A stretch of 64,000 nucleotides of DNA from Streptomyces lacrimifluminis (GCF_014646095.1 NZ_BMMU01000004.1:124001-188000); one strand, 5' to 3'; shown: positions 1 through 9,627, numbered from the stretch's first letter. The notes: generated by a model not told the origin, from the letters alone. Translations and numbers: made by a program.

Positions 1-232
1 GGTGTCAGGTGCGAGACGCAGACCGGTTCCGTCCTGGTGGGCGCCTGGAGGCCACTCGTCACACGCCGCGAGCCATGAGGACTGGAGTCGGCCTGTGGGT
101 GCGATCAGTTCGGGCATGCGGACGACGGTAACACCCGTCCATCCCCTGTGATCAGGCATTTTTCGCGAGCCCGGGCCCACGCCTGTTTCACGCGTCACGC
201 GTCACGTATGGCCGTCCGGCCAAGATCTACCT

Positions 233-1243
233 TCACCGCGGGTCCTGGTTCCCGTCCTCCGCCACCGGCGGCCAGACATCCCCCCAGTCCGCGTCCCGGG
301 CGGCCCGGTAGAGAACACCGTGCCGCTTCGTGACCGTTTCCCGGCGGAGTGAAGGGACCGTCTCACACAGGTCCAGGAGCACCTGCCCCTTGCGGATCTG
401 CGGCTTGCGTACGACGCGGGCGGGCGCCGGGGTCACCGGGAAGCGGGTGGCGGCGACGTAGCTGAACTTCTCGTCCTCGTACGGGAGGGAGCCGCCCTTC
501 ACCCGGCGGTGGAGGGAGGAGCGGCTGACCCGGGCGGAGAAGTGGCACCAGTCCTCGCCGGGGACGATCGGACAGGCCGCGCTGTGGGGGCAGGGTGCGG
601 CGATGTGGAAACCGGCGCTCAGCAGCCGCTCGCGGACCTCGATCACGCGGAGATAGCCGTCGGGGGTGCCGGGTTCGATGACGACGACGGCCTGGGCGGC
701 GCCGGCCGCGGCGTCGACCACGGAGGTGCGGTCGGCGTCGGTCAGTTCGCCGAGCACGTAGGAGATGGTGACGAGATCAGCGCTCTCGATTTTGAGCGCC
801 GCTCCGATACGAGAGCGCTGCCACTCCACGCCCTTCAACTCCGGGTTGGCAGCGGCGATCTCCCGCCCGAGAGCGAGCGCGGGCTCGGCCCAGTCGAGCA
901 CGGTGACGGGCCGTACGCCCTCCCACACGGCGTTGACAGCCCAGGTAGCGGCCCCTGTCCCACCCCCGACGTCGACATGACTGCCTGGCACCCATCCGGG
1001 CGCCGCCCCGGCGAAGGCATCCAGCGCCGAGCACACCGCCTCGAAGGTGGCGGGCATCCGGTACGCGGCGTACGCGGCCACGTCGGAACGGTCCCGCAAC
1101 ACGGGCGCATCGGTGGGCGTCCGCCCCCGATAGTTGGCGATCAGCCGCTCGACCGCCTGCGTGGCCACCTTCGGCGGCAGCCCGTCGAGCAGACCGGCGA
1201 GGGCGGCGCGGAGAGCGTCGGAGGGGGAGGCGGGGGTGTTCAC
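233..1243 (-). CDS. Rsm22-type small-subunit ribosomal methyltransferase-like protein
   Basis: The 336-residue product has a class I SAM-methyltransferase core, with a glycine-rich HVDVGGGTGAATW motif near residue 90. It then carries the cysteine pattern CPHSAACP and DWCHF near residues 218-232, a KFSYVA motif near 260, and a further Cys in DLCETV. This combination is the signature of the Rsm22/METTL17 family, which acts on or assembles with the small ribosomal subunit; the cysteines bind an Fe-S cluster in characterised members. Enzymatic activity in bacteria is inferred only. The GTG start has no Shine-Dalgarno sequence. A TAGAAT -10-like hexamer ends six bases before it (1250-1255), so the transcript may be leaderless. 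The gene stands alone. Confidence 0.85.
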   Translation of the reverse strand: MNTPASPSDALRAALAGLLDGLPPKVATQAVERLIANYRGRTPTDAPVLRDRSDVAAYAAYRMPATFEAVCSALDAFAGAAPGWVPGSHVDVGGGTGAATWAVNAVWEGVRPVTVLDWAEPALALGREIAAANPELKGVEWQRSRIGAALKIESADLVTISYVLGELTDADRTSVVDAAAGAAQAVVVIEPGTPDGYLRVIEVRERLLSAGFHIAAPCPHSAACPIVPGEDWCHFSARVSRSSLHRRVKGGSLPYEDEKFSYVAATRFPVTPAPARVVRKPQIRKGQVLLDLCETVPSLRRETVTKRHGVLYRAARDADWGDVWPPVAEDGNQDPR

Positions 1244-1385
1244 GGGGTGATTCTAGTGATTCCCCGAGGGAGGCCGATCTCGCCCGCGAGAGGGGCGGAA
1301 CCCGGCGGCGGCCAGGCGTCCGACCGCCCCGGCCGGATGTTCGTCGGCCTGGACCGGCGGCCGGCGTGGGCACAGTGACACGTCC

Positions 1386-2570
1386 TCATCTCCCCCGCAC
1401 CCCCCGAGCCACCCGGTCCCCCACCCGCGCCCGGGGCCCGTTCCCCACACGCCCCCAACTCCGTTTCGGATGCACCGCGTTCGTCAGCAGCACCACGAAA
1501 GTGTCCGTGGCCCGGTCCAGGACGAGGGAGGTGCCGGTGAAGCCGGTGTGCCCGGCAGCTCCTCGCCCCGCCAACTCCCCCATGAACCACGGCTGGTCGA
1601 TGGCGAAGCCCAGGCCCGGCGGGGTCAGCAGCAGTTCCACGTAGTCCGGGCCCAGAATGCGGGCCGGGCCGTAGGCGCCGCCCGCCAGCAGGCAGCGACA
1701 GAGGACGGCAAGGTCGTGGACCGTGGAGAACAGGCCCGCGTGACCCGCCACCCCGCCCAGCGCCCACGCGTTCTCGTCGTGGACCTCACCCCGGACCATC
1801 CCCCGCTCCACCTTGGCCCACGGTCTGCGCTGGTCCTCGGTCGCCGCCGCGTCCGGACAGGGGCCGAAGCCGGTCGCCGTCATGCCGAGGGGGCGGGTGA
1901 TGCCGTCGTGGATCAGGGCGTCCAGGGTGCGGCCGGTGATGCGCTCCAGGACGTACTGGAGGAGCAGCATGTTCAGGTCGGAGTAGGCGTGGTGGCCCGG
2001 CGCGGACAACGGCGCCTCCGCCCGTAACAGCGCTCGGCGAGCCGCGTCGTCCGGGCAGTCGTACAGCGGGAGTTCGGGACGCAGACCCGAGGTGTGGGTG
2101 AGCAACTGCCGTACGGTGATGTCGTGTTGGGCCACCGCCGTGAAGTCCGGCAGGTACGCGGCCACCCGGGCGTCCATGCCCAGTGTGCCGCGCTCCAGTT
2201 GCTGCACCGCCGCCACCGCCGTGAAGAGCTTCGTCAGGGAGGCGAGGTCGAAGGGCGTCGACATCGTTGCCGGGATCCGTGCCTCCGCCGGGAGTTCCAC
2301 TCCCGTGTCCGTGCGCTCGTCGTACGACGCGTACCGCACCGCCCAGCCCGCCGCCGCCTCCACCGCGATCACCGGGCCGCGCCCGACGATCACGACCGCG
2401 GCCGGGGCCCAGGGGCGCTCACCGGTCGTGAGAGCGCGTACCTCTCGTACGAGGTGACGCATCTCCCCGGCGTCCAGGCCGGCCCGTTCCGGGGTGCCGA
2501 CGCGCAGTTTCGGTACGGCGCTCAGCTCTCCGCCCCCTCCAGGGTCGTACGTCTGTTCCAAGGACGGCAC
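1386..2570 (-). CDS. Serine hydrolase, class C beta-lactamase/esterase family
   Basis: The 394-residue protein has the three active-site elements of the beta-lactamase/transpeptidase-like fold: SLTK (nucleophile Ser plus Lys) near residue 114, YSD near 198, and HTG in place of KTG near 348. It lacks a signal peptide, so a cytoplasmic esterase or peptidase role is more likely than secreted beta-lactamase activity. The substrate is unknown. The ATG start overlaps the end of the upstream exporter gene by 49 bases. No closer ATG or GTG exists near the stop of that gene, so the exact start is uncertain. It is probably cotranscribed with the exporter. Confidence 0.8.
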   Translation of the reverse strand: MPSLEQTYDPGGGGELSAVPKLRVGTPERAGLDAGEMRHLVREVRALTTGERPWAPAAVVIVGRGPVIAVEAAAGWAVRYASYDERTDTGVELPAEARIPATMSTPFDLASLTKLFTAVAAVQQLERGTLGMDARVAAYLPDFTAVAQHDITVRQLLTHTSGLRPELPLYDCPDDAARRALLRAEAPLSAPGHHAYSDLNMLLLQYVLERITGRTLDALIHDGITRPLGMTATGFGPCPDAAATEDQRRPWAKVERGMVRGEVHDENAWALGGVAGHAGLFSTVHDLAVLCRCLLAGGAYGPARILGPDYVELLLTPPGLGFAIDQPWFMGELAGRGAAGHTGFTGTSLVLDRATDTFVVLLTNAVHPKRSWGRVGNGPRARVGDRVARGVRGR

Positions 2571-3892
2571 AGTCCCACGAAGCAGCCGACCGCCACCAGT
2601 GCTGCCACCAGTTGGACGACCGCCATCGGCACGGCGGTGTCCTCACCGGCGATGCCCACCAGCGGGGAGGCGATCGCGCCGATCAGGAAGGAGGTGGTGC
2701 CCAGGAGGGCGGATGCGGCGCCCGCCGAGTGGCGCGTGCGCATCAGGGCGAGGGTCTGGGTGTTGGGCATCGCCAGGCCCATCGCCGACATCAGCACGAA
2801 GAGCGCGGCCGACACCGGGAACAGGCCCGCCTCGCCGAACACACCCGTCGCCATCAGCAGCAGCGCCGTCGCCGCCAGGGTGGTGACCGCCAGCCCCACC
2901 GCCAGCACCTTGTCCATCGACACCCGGCCGACCAGCACCTTGCCGTTGATCTGACCGACGATCACCAGCCCGACCGAGTTGACGCCGAACAGCAGGCTGA
3001 ACGTCTGCGGGGAGGCGCCGTAGATCTCCTGGATCACGAAGGGGGACGCGGCGATGTACGCGAACAGGGCCGCGAAGGCGAAGCCGCCCGCGAGGACGTA
3101 CCCGGTGAAGACCCGGTCCGCGAGCAGGGTGCGCATGGAGCGGAGCGCCTCGCCGACTCCGCCGGCATGGCGGTCGGCGGGGTCGAGAGTCTCGGGGAGA
3201 CGGAACCAGACCAGCACCGCGAGCGCGATCCCGACCACCGTGAGGACGGCGAACACGCCCCGCCAGTCCGTCACCCGCAGGACCTGGCCGCCGATGAGCG
3301 GCGCGACGACCGGGGCGACCCCCGAGATCAGCATGAGGGTGGAGAAGAAGCGGGCCATGGCCACGCCGTCGTACAGGTCCCGTACGACCGCCCGGGCGAT
3401 GACTATTCCGGCCGAGCCCGCCAGTCCCTGGAGCAGCCGGAAGGCGACCAGGAACTCCAGGCTGGGCGCGAGGGCGCACAGGACGGTGGCCACGACGTAC
3501 ACCGCCAGGCCTGCCAGCAACGGGCGCCGGCGGCCCCATCGGTCGCTCATCGGGCCGATCAGGAGCTGTCCGAGGGCCATGCCCGCCAGACAGGCGGTCA
3601 GGGTGAGTTGGACACTCGCGGCGGACGCGTGGAGGGAGGTCGTGACCTCCGGGAGGGACGGGAGGTACATGTCCATCGCCAGCGGGGGCGTCGCCGTCAG
3701 CCCGCCGAGCATGAAGGTGACGAGGAGGCCGGTGCGGCGGAGGGAGCGGGCGGAGCCGGGTATGTCCTTCGGTATCGCTGCTTCTACCGCTGTCCCTGTC
3801 CCTGCCCCTGTCTCTACCTCTGTGCCTGTCTTCGGCTCTGCCTCCGCCTGGGGACGCTTCCCGTCCCGCGTGGTTCGGCCACGCTCGGGCAT
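2522..3892 (-). CDS. MFS drug exporter, Bcr/CflA family
   Basis: About 456 residues with roughly twelve hydrophobic segments. It carries the MFS loop motif GPMSDRWGRRRPLL after TM2 and the drug-exporter region LLQGLAGSAGIVIARAVVRD in TM4-5, as in the Bcr/CflA group of proton-coupled exporters. A charged hydrophilic N-terminal tail of about 50 residues rich in Glu, Lys and Thr precedes TM1. The start at 3892 was chosen because a strong AGGGAGGG ribosome site lies seven bases upstream; a longer open frame to 3985 has none. It is divergent from the oxidoreductase at 4009 across about 115 bases that must hold both promoters. Confidence 0.88.
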   Translation of the reverse strand: MPERGRTTRDGKRPQAEAEPKTGTEVETGAGTGTAVEAAIPKDIPGSARSLRRTGLLVTFMLGGLTATPPLAMDMYLPSLPEVTTSLHASAASVQLTLTACLAGMALGQLLIGPMSDRWGRRRPLLAGLAVYVVATVLCALAPSLEFLVAFRLLQGLAGSAGIVIARAVVRDLYDGVAMARFFSTLMLISGVAPVVAPLIGGQVLRVTDWRGVFAVLTVVGIALAVLVWFRLPETLDPADRHAGGVGEALRSMRTLLADRVFTGYVLAGGFAFAALFAYIAASPFVIQEIYGASPQTFSLLFGVNSVGLVIVGQINGKVLVGRVSMDKVLAVGLAVTTLAATALLLMATGVFGEAGLFPVSAALFVLMSAMGLAMPNTQTLALMRTRHSAGAASALLGTTSFLIGAIASPLVGIAGEDTAVPMAVVQLVAALVAVGCFVGLCRPWNRRTTLEGAES

Positions 3893-4008
3893 ACGCCCTC
3901 CCTTTTCGAGCAATCCGCCACCTATGCTCTCAGCTCGTACAGGCGGTTCGTACATTCCGTTCGGACAGCGTGTTCGAGATAACAAAGGTCACGGGACTAG
4001 GGGCTGGC

Positions 4009-5010
4009 ATGTCGGCTGAGCGCGTGCGCTGGGGAATTCTGGCGACGGGAGGGATCGCGGCGGCGTTCGCGGCGGATCTGGTGGATCTGCCGGACGCGGA
4101 ACTCGTGGCGGTCGCCTCGCGGACCGAGGCCTCCGCGAAGGCGTTCGCGGAACGGTTCGGCATCCCCCGGGCCTACGGCGACTGGGCGTCGCTGGCCGAG
4201 GACACCGACGTGGACGTGGTGTACGTCGCCACTCCGCACGCGGCGCACCGGGCCGCCGCGGGCCTGTGTCTGGAGGCCGGGCGGAACGTGCTGTGCGAGA
4301 AGGCGTTCACGCTGAACGTGCGGGAGGCGGAGGAACTGGTCGCGCTGGCGAAGGAGCGCGGCGCCTTCCTGATGGAGGGCATGTGGACGTACTGCAACCC
4401 GGTCGTCCGGCGGCTGAAGGCGCTGGTCGAGGATGGTGCGATCGGTGAGGTGCGGACCGTTCAGGCCGACTTCGGGCTGGAGGGGCCCTTCCCTCCCTCG
4501 CACCGGCTGCGTGACCCGGCACAGGGCGGTGGCGCGCTGCTCGACCTGGGGGTCTACCCGGTGTCGTTCGCGCATCTGCTGCTCGGGGAGCCCGACGGCA
4601 TCTCAGCGAGAGCGGTGCTCTCCGAGGAGAACGTCGATCTCCAGACGGGAGCACTGCTCTCCTGGGAGAGCGGCGCTCTCGCTTCGGTGCACTGCTCCAT
4701 CGTCGGCGGTACGTCCGTCAGCGCGTCGGTGACCGGTTCCAAGGGCCGGATCGACGTACCCGACGGGTTCTTCTTCGCGGACCGGTTCGTGCTGCACCGC
4801 GACGGCCGTGACCCTGAGGAGTTCGTCGCCGCCCCGGACCACGGCGCCCGCAACAGCTTCCGGCACGAGGCGACCGAGGTGATGCGCGCGCTGCGGGCCG
4901 GCGAGACCGAGTCCCCCCTCGTCCCGCTCGACGGCACCCTCGCCGTGATGCGGACGATGGACACCATCCGGGAGCAGATCGGCGTCCGCTACCCCGGCGA
5001 GGCCAACTGA
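4009..5010 (+). CDS. Gfo/Idh/MocA family NAD(P)-dependent oxidoreductase
   Basis: The 333-residue protein starts with an N-terminal Rossmann region ([13 protein letters not shown]). The family motif CEKAFTLN, in which the Lys is catalytic in relatives, lies near residue 95. A C-terminal alpha/beta domain contains [13 protein letters not shown]. Members oxidise or epimerise sugars, inositols or trans-dihydrodiols; the substrate here is unknown. The start is the ATG encoding [12 protein letters not shown] further upstream (3970) adds 13 residues without family similarity. Its stop overlaps the ATG of the next gene by one base (TGATG), so the two are translationally coupled. Confidence 0.88.
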   Translation: MSAERVRWGILATGGIAAAFAADLVDLPDAELVAVASRTEASAKAFAERFGIPRAYGDWASLAEDTDVDVVYVATPHAAHRAAAGLCLEAGRNVLCEKAFTLNVREAEELVALAKERGAFLMEGMWTYCNPVVRRLKALVEDGAIGEVRTVQADFGLEGPFPPSHRLRDPAQGGGALLDLGVYPVSFAHLLLGEPDGISARAVLSEENVDLQTGALLSWESGALASVHCSIVGGTSVSASVTGSKGRIDVPDGFFFADRFVLHRDGRDPEEFVAAPDHGARNSFRHEATEVMRALRAGETESPLVPLDGTLAVMRTMDTIREQIGVRYPGEAN

Positions 5011-5810
5011 TGGGCGACGAGCACCCGTTGACCGCCGAGCCGGCGAAGGTCGCGGTCGTGACCGGTGCCGGTTCCGGGATCGGGCGCGCGGTCGCCCTCG
5101 AACTGCTCGGCGCGGGCTGGTCGGTGGCGCTCACGGGCCGCCGTACGGAACGCCTGGAGGAGACGGCGGCGCTCGCACCCGAGGGCACGAACGAGGGCAC
5201 CCCCGGGCGCGCCTGTCTCGTCGTAGGCGCCGATGTGGCCCGACCCGACGACGTGGCCGCCCTGTTCGCGGCCGTGCGCGAGCGGTTCGGGCGGCTCGAC
5301 CTGCTGTTCAACAACGCGGGGACGTTCGGTCCCGGCGGGGTGGCTGTGGAGGATCTGGCGTACGAGGCGTGGCGGCACGTCGTGGACACCAACCTCAACG
5401 GGGCGTTCCTGTGCGCGCAGGCGGCGTACCGGCAGATGAAGGAGCAGGATCCGCAGGGCGGCCGGATCATCAACAACGGGTCGATCTCCGCGCACACTCC
5501 CCGGCCGCACTCGGCACCGTACACGGCGACCAAGCACGCGTTGACGGGGCTGACCAAGTCGCTGGCGCTGGACGGGCGGCCGTACCGCATCGCGGTCTCC
5601 CAGATCGACATCGGGAACGCGGCGACGGACATGACCGCGCGAATGCAAACGGGCGCCCTGCAGGCGAACGGGGAGATGGCGCCGGAGCCCGTCATGGACG
5701 TGGCGGACGTGGCACGCACCGTGCGGCACATGGCGGAGCTGCCACTGGAGGCGAATGTGCAGTTCGCGACAGTTCTGGCGACCGCGATGCCCTACGTGGG
5801 ACGCGGTTGA
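5010..5810 (+). CDS. Short-chain dehydrogenase/reductase
   Basis: The 266-residue classical SDR has the cofactor motif TGAGSGIG near residue 20, NNAG near 100, and the catalytic residues Ser (NNGSIS), Tyr and Lys (YTATK) near 157-178. It is coupled to the preceding Gfo/Idh gene by a one-base overlap. The two probably act on the same sugar or alcohol substrate, which cannot be identified from sequence. The gene is followed by a 498-base non-coding interval. Confidence 0.88.
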   Translation: MGDEHPLTAEPAKVAVVTGAGSGIGRAVALELLGAGWSVALTGRRTERLEETAALAPEGTNEGTPGRACLVVGADVARPDDVAALFAAVRERFGRLDLLFNNAGTFGPGGVAVEDLAYEAWRHVVDTNLNGAFLCAQAAYRQMKEQDPQGGRIINNGSISAHTPRPHSAPYTATKHALTGLTKSLALDGRPYRIAVSQIDIGNAATDMTARMQTGALQANGEMAPEPVMDVADVARTVRHMAELPLEANVQFATVLATAMPYVGRG

Positions 5811-6308
5811 GCACGCTTCGCGCACGCATTCGAAGACTCAACCTGCACAACCGGAATTGATTGCTCCGTAGCGTTCGGCCCGGTCGCAGGCATATGCTCA
5901 ACACGCCTTCTCCATCAGGGCTTCACATGTGATGCTCCGAGGTTCCGGTACCACACAACGGACCACGCCGAGGGGGGGGAAGGCGACAGCCGCTCCATGG
6001 CGCATCCGGGTGGGGGTGGACCTCGCGTGGGACCGCGAGGTACGCACCGGGTCATGGAGCGGCTGTCGTGTGCTCCGGCACACGTACCGCGGGCAGTATG
6101 CGGAGCCGCAGCGCGACAGCAGCGCGACGGACGGGCCGCACCAAGAGCCGCGCGACGCGCCTTAATTGTTCGTGATTGTTCGGCCCCGCATTCTCAGTTC
6201 CCGCACATCGTTTGCCCAGTCCCCCACAAAGGTTCCTCCCTAGCTTGTGGCAGCGCCCACAGTGGGCGCCGTCCGCAGCTGGGCGCCCATGAACCTTTGA
6301 GGAACGGG
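5811..6308 (+). promoter_or_regulatory. Structured leader/regulatory region of the ABC transporter operon
   Basis: This 498-base gap holds several exact symmetries. A 16-base arm at 5984-5999 is repeated in inverse at 6053-6068. It encloses an inner hairpin CCTCGCG (6021-6027)/CGCGAGG (6034-6040). ATTGTTCG is directly repeated at 6165 and 6175. GCGCCCACAGTGGGCGC (6253-6269) is a perfect interrupted palindrome and TGGGCGCCCA (6280-6289) a perfect palindrome. CAAAGGTTC (6227-6235) and GAACCTTTG (6291-6299) could close a stem that ends at the GAGGAACGGG ribosome site. The arrangement suggests operator and/or attenuation control. No protein-coding signal is seen. Confidence 0.6.
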
Positions 6309-7802
6309 ATGTTTGGCATCTATCTCAAGCGTGAGCTGAGCCGGCGCAAGAAGGCGGCTCTGGTCATCGCCATGGGTCTGGCGCTCGGTATCGCGCTGGT
6401 CATCACCGTCAGCTCGGTGTCGGCCGGCATGCAGCAGGCACAGGAGAAGGTCCTGCAGTCGCTGTACGGCCTCGGCACCGACATGACCGTCACCAAGGCC
6501 AGATCCGCGCCCACCGGCAACCAGTCGGGCCGGCCGAGCTTCGACTTCGACGCCAGCGCGAACGACTCGACGGAGACGCAGAGCAGCGACCGCGTGACGA
6601 CCCAGGGCGGCCAGACCCTGAAGTCGGCGCTGGTCACCGAGGTCGCCGCCCAGAAGGGCGTGGCCACGGCGGTGGGCGCCCTGAGCCTCAACGTCACCAA
6701 GGTCGACGGCTCCTTCACCCAGGGCAAGGCGAAGACCGACACCTCGTCGCCCTCGTCGTCCCCGTCCTCCGGCCAGGGCGGTCCCGGCGGCGGCCAGGGC
6801 GGCGACACCGGCAGCACCGCCCCGCCCGAGATCCAGGGTGGCGGCGCCTCGTTCGACGTCAACTCCTACTCCGTCACGGGCGTCGACGTGACGAACCAGG
6901 AGCTCGGCCCGCTCGCCACCACGACGATCACCAGCGGCAAGACGTTCACGACGGCGCAGACCGACGCGAAGGTCGCGGTGCTCAGCACGTCGTACGCCAA
7001 GGAGAACAAGTACACGGTCGGCGAGACCGTCACGATCTCCGGCACGAAGTACAAGGTCATCGGCATCGCGACGCCCGAGAGCAGCGAGGCCACGACCGAC
7101 GTCTACCTGCCGCTCAAGCAGGCGCAGACGCTCGGCGACTCCGCGAACCTGGTCTCCACGATCTACGTCCAGGCGACCGACTCGAAGCAGATCGACACCG
7201 TCAAGTCGACGATCCAGAAGAACATCCCGGGTACGACCGTCACGACCTCCGCCGACCTCGCGGAGACCGTCTCCGGTTCCCTCTCCACTGCCTCGAACCT
7301 CGCGACCAGCGTCGGCAAGTGGCTGTCCATCGCGGTGCTCGCGGCGGCGTTCCTGGTGGCCGCGCTGCTCACCTCCTCGGCCGTGTCCCGCCGGGTGCGG
7401 GAGTTCGGCACCCTGAAGGCGCTGGGCTGGCCCTCGCGCAGGGTGACCCGGCAGGTCGTCGGCGAGTCCGTCGTGAACGGTCTGCTCGGCGGCGCGCTCG
7501 GCATCGGCCTCGGCCTGGTGGCGGCGTACGCGGTGACCACGTACAGCCCCAAGCTGACCGCGCAGCTCGGCAACACCGGTGGCGGTGGCAGCGGCATGGG
7601 TGGCGGCCCCGGCGGTGGCGGCGGCCCGGGTCAGCAGTCGGCGGCCAACACGATGGAGATCGCGCTGTCGGCGCCCGTCTCCCTCACCACCATCGCGCTC
7701 GCGGCGGGCCTCGCCATCACCGGCGGTCTGATCGCCGGGGCGATGGGCGGCTGGCGGGCCTCCCGGATGCGGCCCGCGGACGCGCTGCGGAGCGTGTCGT
7801 AG
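6309..7802 (+). CDS. ABC transporter permease, MacB/FtsX-like
   Basis: The 497-residue protein has one N-terminal membrane segment (residues about 15-35), a large extracytoplasmic MacB-PCD-like domain with a Gly/Ser/Pro-rich linker around residues 140-175, and three C-terminal membrane segments of the FtsX domain from about residue 335. The EFGTLKALGW coupling motif is near 365, and a Gly-rich loop lies between the last two segments. Such mechanotransmitting permeases work with a LolD/MacB-type ATPase in peptide or drug export or in envelope signalling. The start at 6309 follows GAGGAACGGG; the frame is open far upstream but through the structured leader. It forms an operon with the ATPase 60 bases downstream. 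Confidence 0.88.
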   Translation: MFGIYLKRELSRRKKAALVIAMGLALGIALVITVSSVSAGMQQAQEKVLQSLYGLGTDMTVTKARSAPTGNQSGRPSFDFDASANDSTETQSSDRVTTQGGQTLKSALVTEVAAQKGVATAVGALSLNVTKVDGSFTQGKAKTDTSSPSSSPSSGQGGPGGGQGGDTGSTAPPEIQGGGASFDVNSYSVTGVDVTNQELGPLATTTITSGKTFTTAQTDAKVAVLSTSYAKENKYTVGETVTISGTKYKVIGIATPESSEATTDVYLPLKQAQTLGDSANLVSTIYVQATDSKQIDTVKSTIQKNIPGTTVTTSADLAETVSGSLSTASNLATSVGKWLSIAVLAAAFLVAALLTSSAVSRRVREFGTLKALGWPSRRVTRQVVGESVVNGLLGGALGIGLGLVAAYAVTTYSPKLTAQLGNTGGGGSGMGGGPGGGGGPGQQSAANTMEIALSAPVSLTTIALAAGLAITGGLIAGAMGGWRASRMRPADALRSVS

Positions 7803-7862
7803 CCCCTGCCTGGTTCCCCCACCTGCCCCCTGCCCCAATTCCCGTACGTCACGGAGTCGTTC

Positions 7863-8552
7863 ATGTACAAGCTCACCGGTGTCAGCAAGCGATACACGCG
7901 GGGCAAGGAGACGGTGGAGGCGCTGCGCGGCATCGACCTCGTCATCGAGGACGGCGACCAGCTCGTCATCCAGGGTCCCACCGGCGGCGGCAAGTCCACC
8001 CTCCTGCAGATGATCGGCGGCCTGGACCGGCCGACCGAGGGCAGTGTCCAGCTGGACGGTGTCGATCTCGCCTCCATCAGCGAGGCCAGGCTGACCCGGC
8101 TGCGCGCCGAGAAGATCGGCATCATCTTCCAGGCGTTCAACCTCATCCCGACGCTGACCGCGCAGGAGAACGTCGAGACAGCCCTCGTACCGCTCGGGGT
8201 GAAGCCCGCCGAGCGGCGCGAGCGGGCAGCCGAGGCGCTGCGCTCGGTGGGCCTCGGCGAGCGGCTGTCGCACGTCCCGACCGAGCTGTCCGGCGGTCAG
8301 CAGCAGCGGGTGGCCATCGCCCGCGCCCTGGTGAAGAAGCCGAGGGTGCTGCTCGCGGACGAGCCCACCGGCAACCTCGACGAGGGCACGCGGGACGACA
8401 TCATGGCGCTGCTCGAAGGGCTGTGGCGCGAGCACGGGCTGACCTTCGTCCTGGTCACGCACGACTCGTCGATCGCCCGGCGCGCACCCCGCGTGGCGAC
8501 CATCAAGGCGGGTCAACTGACGGTCACGGACCAGGACCAGTACGTCAGTTGA
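7863..8552 (+). CDS. ABC transporter ATPase, MacB/LolD type
   Basis: The 229-residue ATPase has Walker [10 protein letters not shown] (residues about 39-47), a Q-loop ([16 protein letters not shown]), the signature [15 protein letters not shown], Walker [13 protein letters not shown] and the switch His in LVTHD. The substitutions in Walker A (Thr and Gly in place of the usual Ser and Ser) are conservative. It pairs with the permease immediately upstream to form a type VII ABC complex at the membrane. Confidence 0.92.
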   Translation: MYKLTGVSKRYTRGKETVEALRGIDLVIEDGDQLVIQGPTGGGKSTLLQMIGGLDRPTEGSVQLDGVDLASISEARLTRLRAEKIGIIFQAFNLIPTLTAQENVETALVPLGVKPAERRERAAEALRSVGLGERLSHVPTELSGGQQQRVAIARALVKKPRVLLADEPTGNLDEGTRDDIMALLEGLWREHGLTFVLVTHDSSIARRAPRVATIKAGQLTVTDQDQYVS

Positions 8553-8603
8553 TCGCCTGGCACCTGGCACCCTGCACCTGATTCACGTCGGCCCGGGGGC
8601 CGC

Positions 8604-9227
8604 TCACCGCCCGGGCAGTTGGTCGATCTCGGCCAACTGCTCTGCGGTGAGCGGCCCTTTCGCGATCGCGCCGGCGTTCTCCTCGGCCTGCGCGACGGAC
8701 CGGAAGCCGGGGATGGGGGCGGTACGGAGGCTGCGCGCCCACAGCCGGCCGAGGGTGCCCTGGGCGAGCGTAGGGCCGTCGCTGGTGACTGCCTGCCCGG
8801 CGGCCCCGACTCCTCGCAGAGGGCGAGCGTTTCGGGTGCGTCCTGGACGACGTCGAGGCAGTGCTGTACGGCCGCGCGGTGCGGCCCCTGGGCCAACCAG
8901 GGCGGCGCGGGCCGGGTCGTCGGTGCTCCAGGCGTAGGCGCGGATGAGCCCTCGGCGACCAACTCCTCGCAGATGTCCCGGTGCCGTACACGTCGGCCGC
9001 GTCGGCCGCGTCGAAGAAGGTGACGCCCAGGTCGAGGGCGCGCCGGACCGCCCGTACGGGCTCGACGTCGTCGACCCTGCCCGGCCGAGGGGCTGTCCGT
9101 CCGGGGCGCCCCACTCTCCGCCGATGGCCCCGCGGCCGAAGCCGAGGGGGCTTACCTCGATGCCGCTGCGGCCCAGGGGCCGGTTCACGCAGGCACGGGT
9201 GATGCCTGTGCTGTCCGTGGTCTCCAT
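8604..9227 (-). pseudogene. Decayed aldo/keto reductase gene
   Basis: Aldo/keto reductase similarity is spread over three minus-strand frames. The N terminus (LGRSGIEVSPLGFG) begins at 9227 in one frame. RRALDLGVTFFDAAD continues in a second frame. GLIRAYAWSTDDPARAAL returns in the first, VQHCLDVVQDAPETLALCEESG is in a third, and the C terminus (PIPGFRSVAQAEENAGAI) is again in the first. The span is about two thirds of a usual 320-residue family member, and the section between the YGTG motif and GLIRAYAW is missing. At least two internal deletions plus several frameshifts make it a clear relic. Its antisense frames are not genes. Confidence 0.85.
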
Positions 9228-9303
9228 GGGTCAGGACAGCAGGAGTTGGAGCCCACGTCAGCGCAAGGGGACGTACCGGCGACCCCCGCGACTCCCGCGA
9301 CGG

Positions 9304-9627
9304 TCAGGCCTGGCCCGTCTCGAAGCGCAGGATGCGGCCGTCGTCGACGGTGAAACTCCACTTGGTGCGCATCTCGCCCCAGGTGTCGTTGCTGTAGTTG
9401 GCGACGAGGACATGGCCTCCCCGCGACTCGTTGTCGACCTCCATGTGCCCGTGGGAGGTGAAGATCTCGCGCTCGGTCCAGTCGGCGAGGTCACGGTCGG
9501 AGCCGTCGTCGGACATGGTCGCGCCGGGTGCCAGAACGGCCTGGAAGGCCTCGCGGTCGTGCGCGTTCACGGCGTTGACGAAGGCCCGGACGGCCGGGTC
9601 GCTGAGCTTGGCGGTCTGAATCGTCAT
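9304..9627 (-). CDS. SnoaL/NTF2-like small protein
   Basis: The 107-residue protein has the cone-shaped SnoaL/NTF2 fold pattern: an N-terminal helix with VNAVNAHDREAFQAVLAPGATMSDDGSDRDL, then strands such as HVLVANYSNDTWGEMRTKWSFTVDDGRILRFETGQ. Members include isomerases, hydrolases and simple ligand binders; no function can be assigned. The start is taken at the ATG encoding MTIQTAK. A frame extension of ten residues is possible. No strong ribosome site is visible. It is divergent from the DoxX gene at 9729. Confidence 0.75.
   Translation of the reverse strand: MTIQTAKLSDPAVRAFVNAVNAHDREAFQAVLAPGATMSDDGSDRDLADWTEREIFTSHGHMEVDNESRGGHVLVANYSNDTWGEMRTKWSFTVDDGRILRFETGQA

Noticed and set aside
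148-333. Short plus-strand frame near the left edge
   Set aside because: Pro/Arg/His-rich translation with no ribosome site. It overlaps the 3' end of the Rsm22-like gene. Nothing else definite is seen in bases 1-232 apart from a CACGCGT-type direct repeat near 190-205.
6240-8570. Open frame of 776 codons on the minus strand opposite the ABC operon
   Set aside because: It is the antisense shadow of two clear ABC genes. Its translation is Arg/Gly/Asp-rich without motifs, as expected of high-GC third-position bias.
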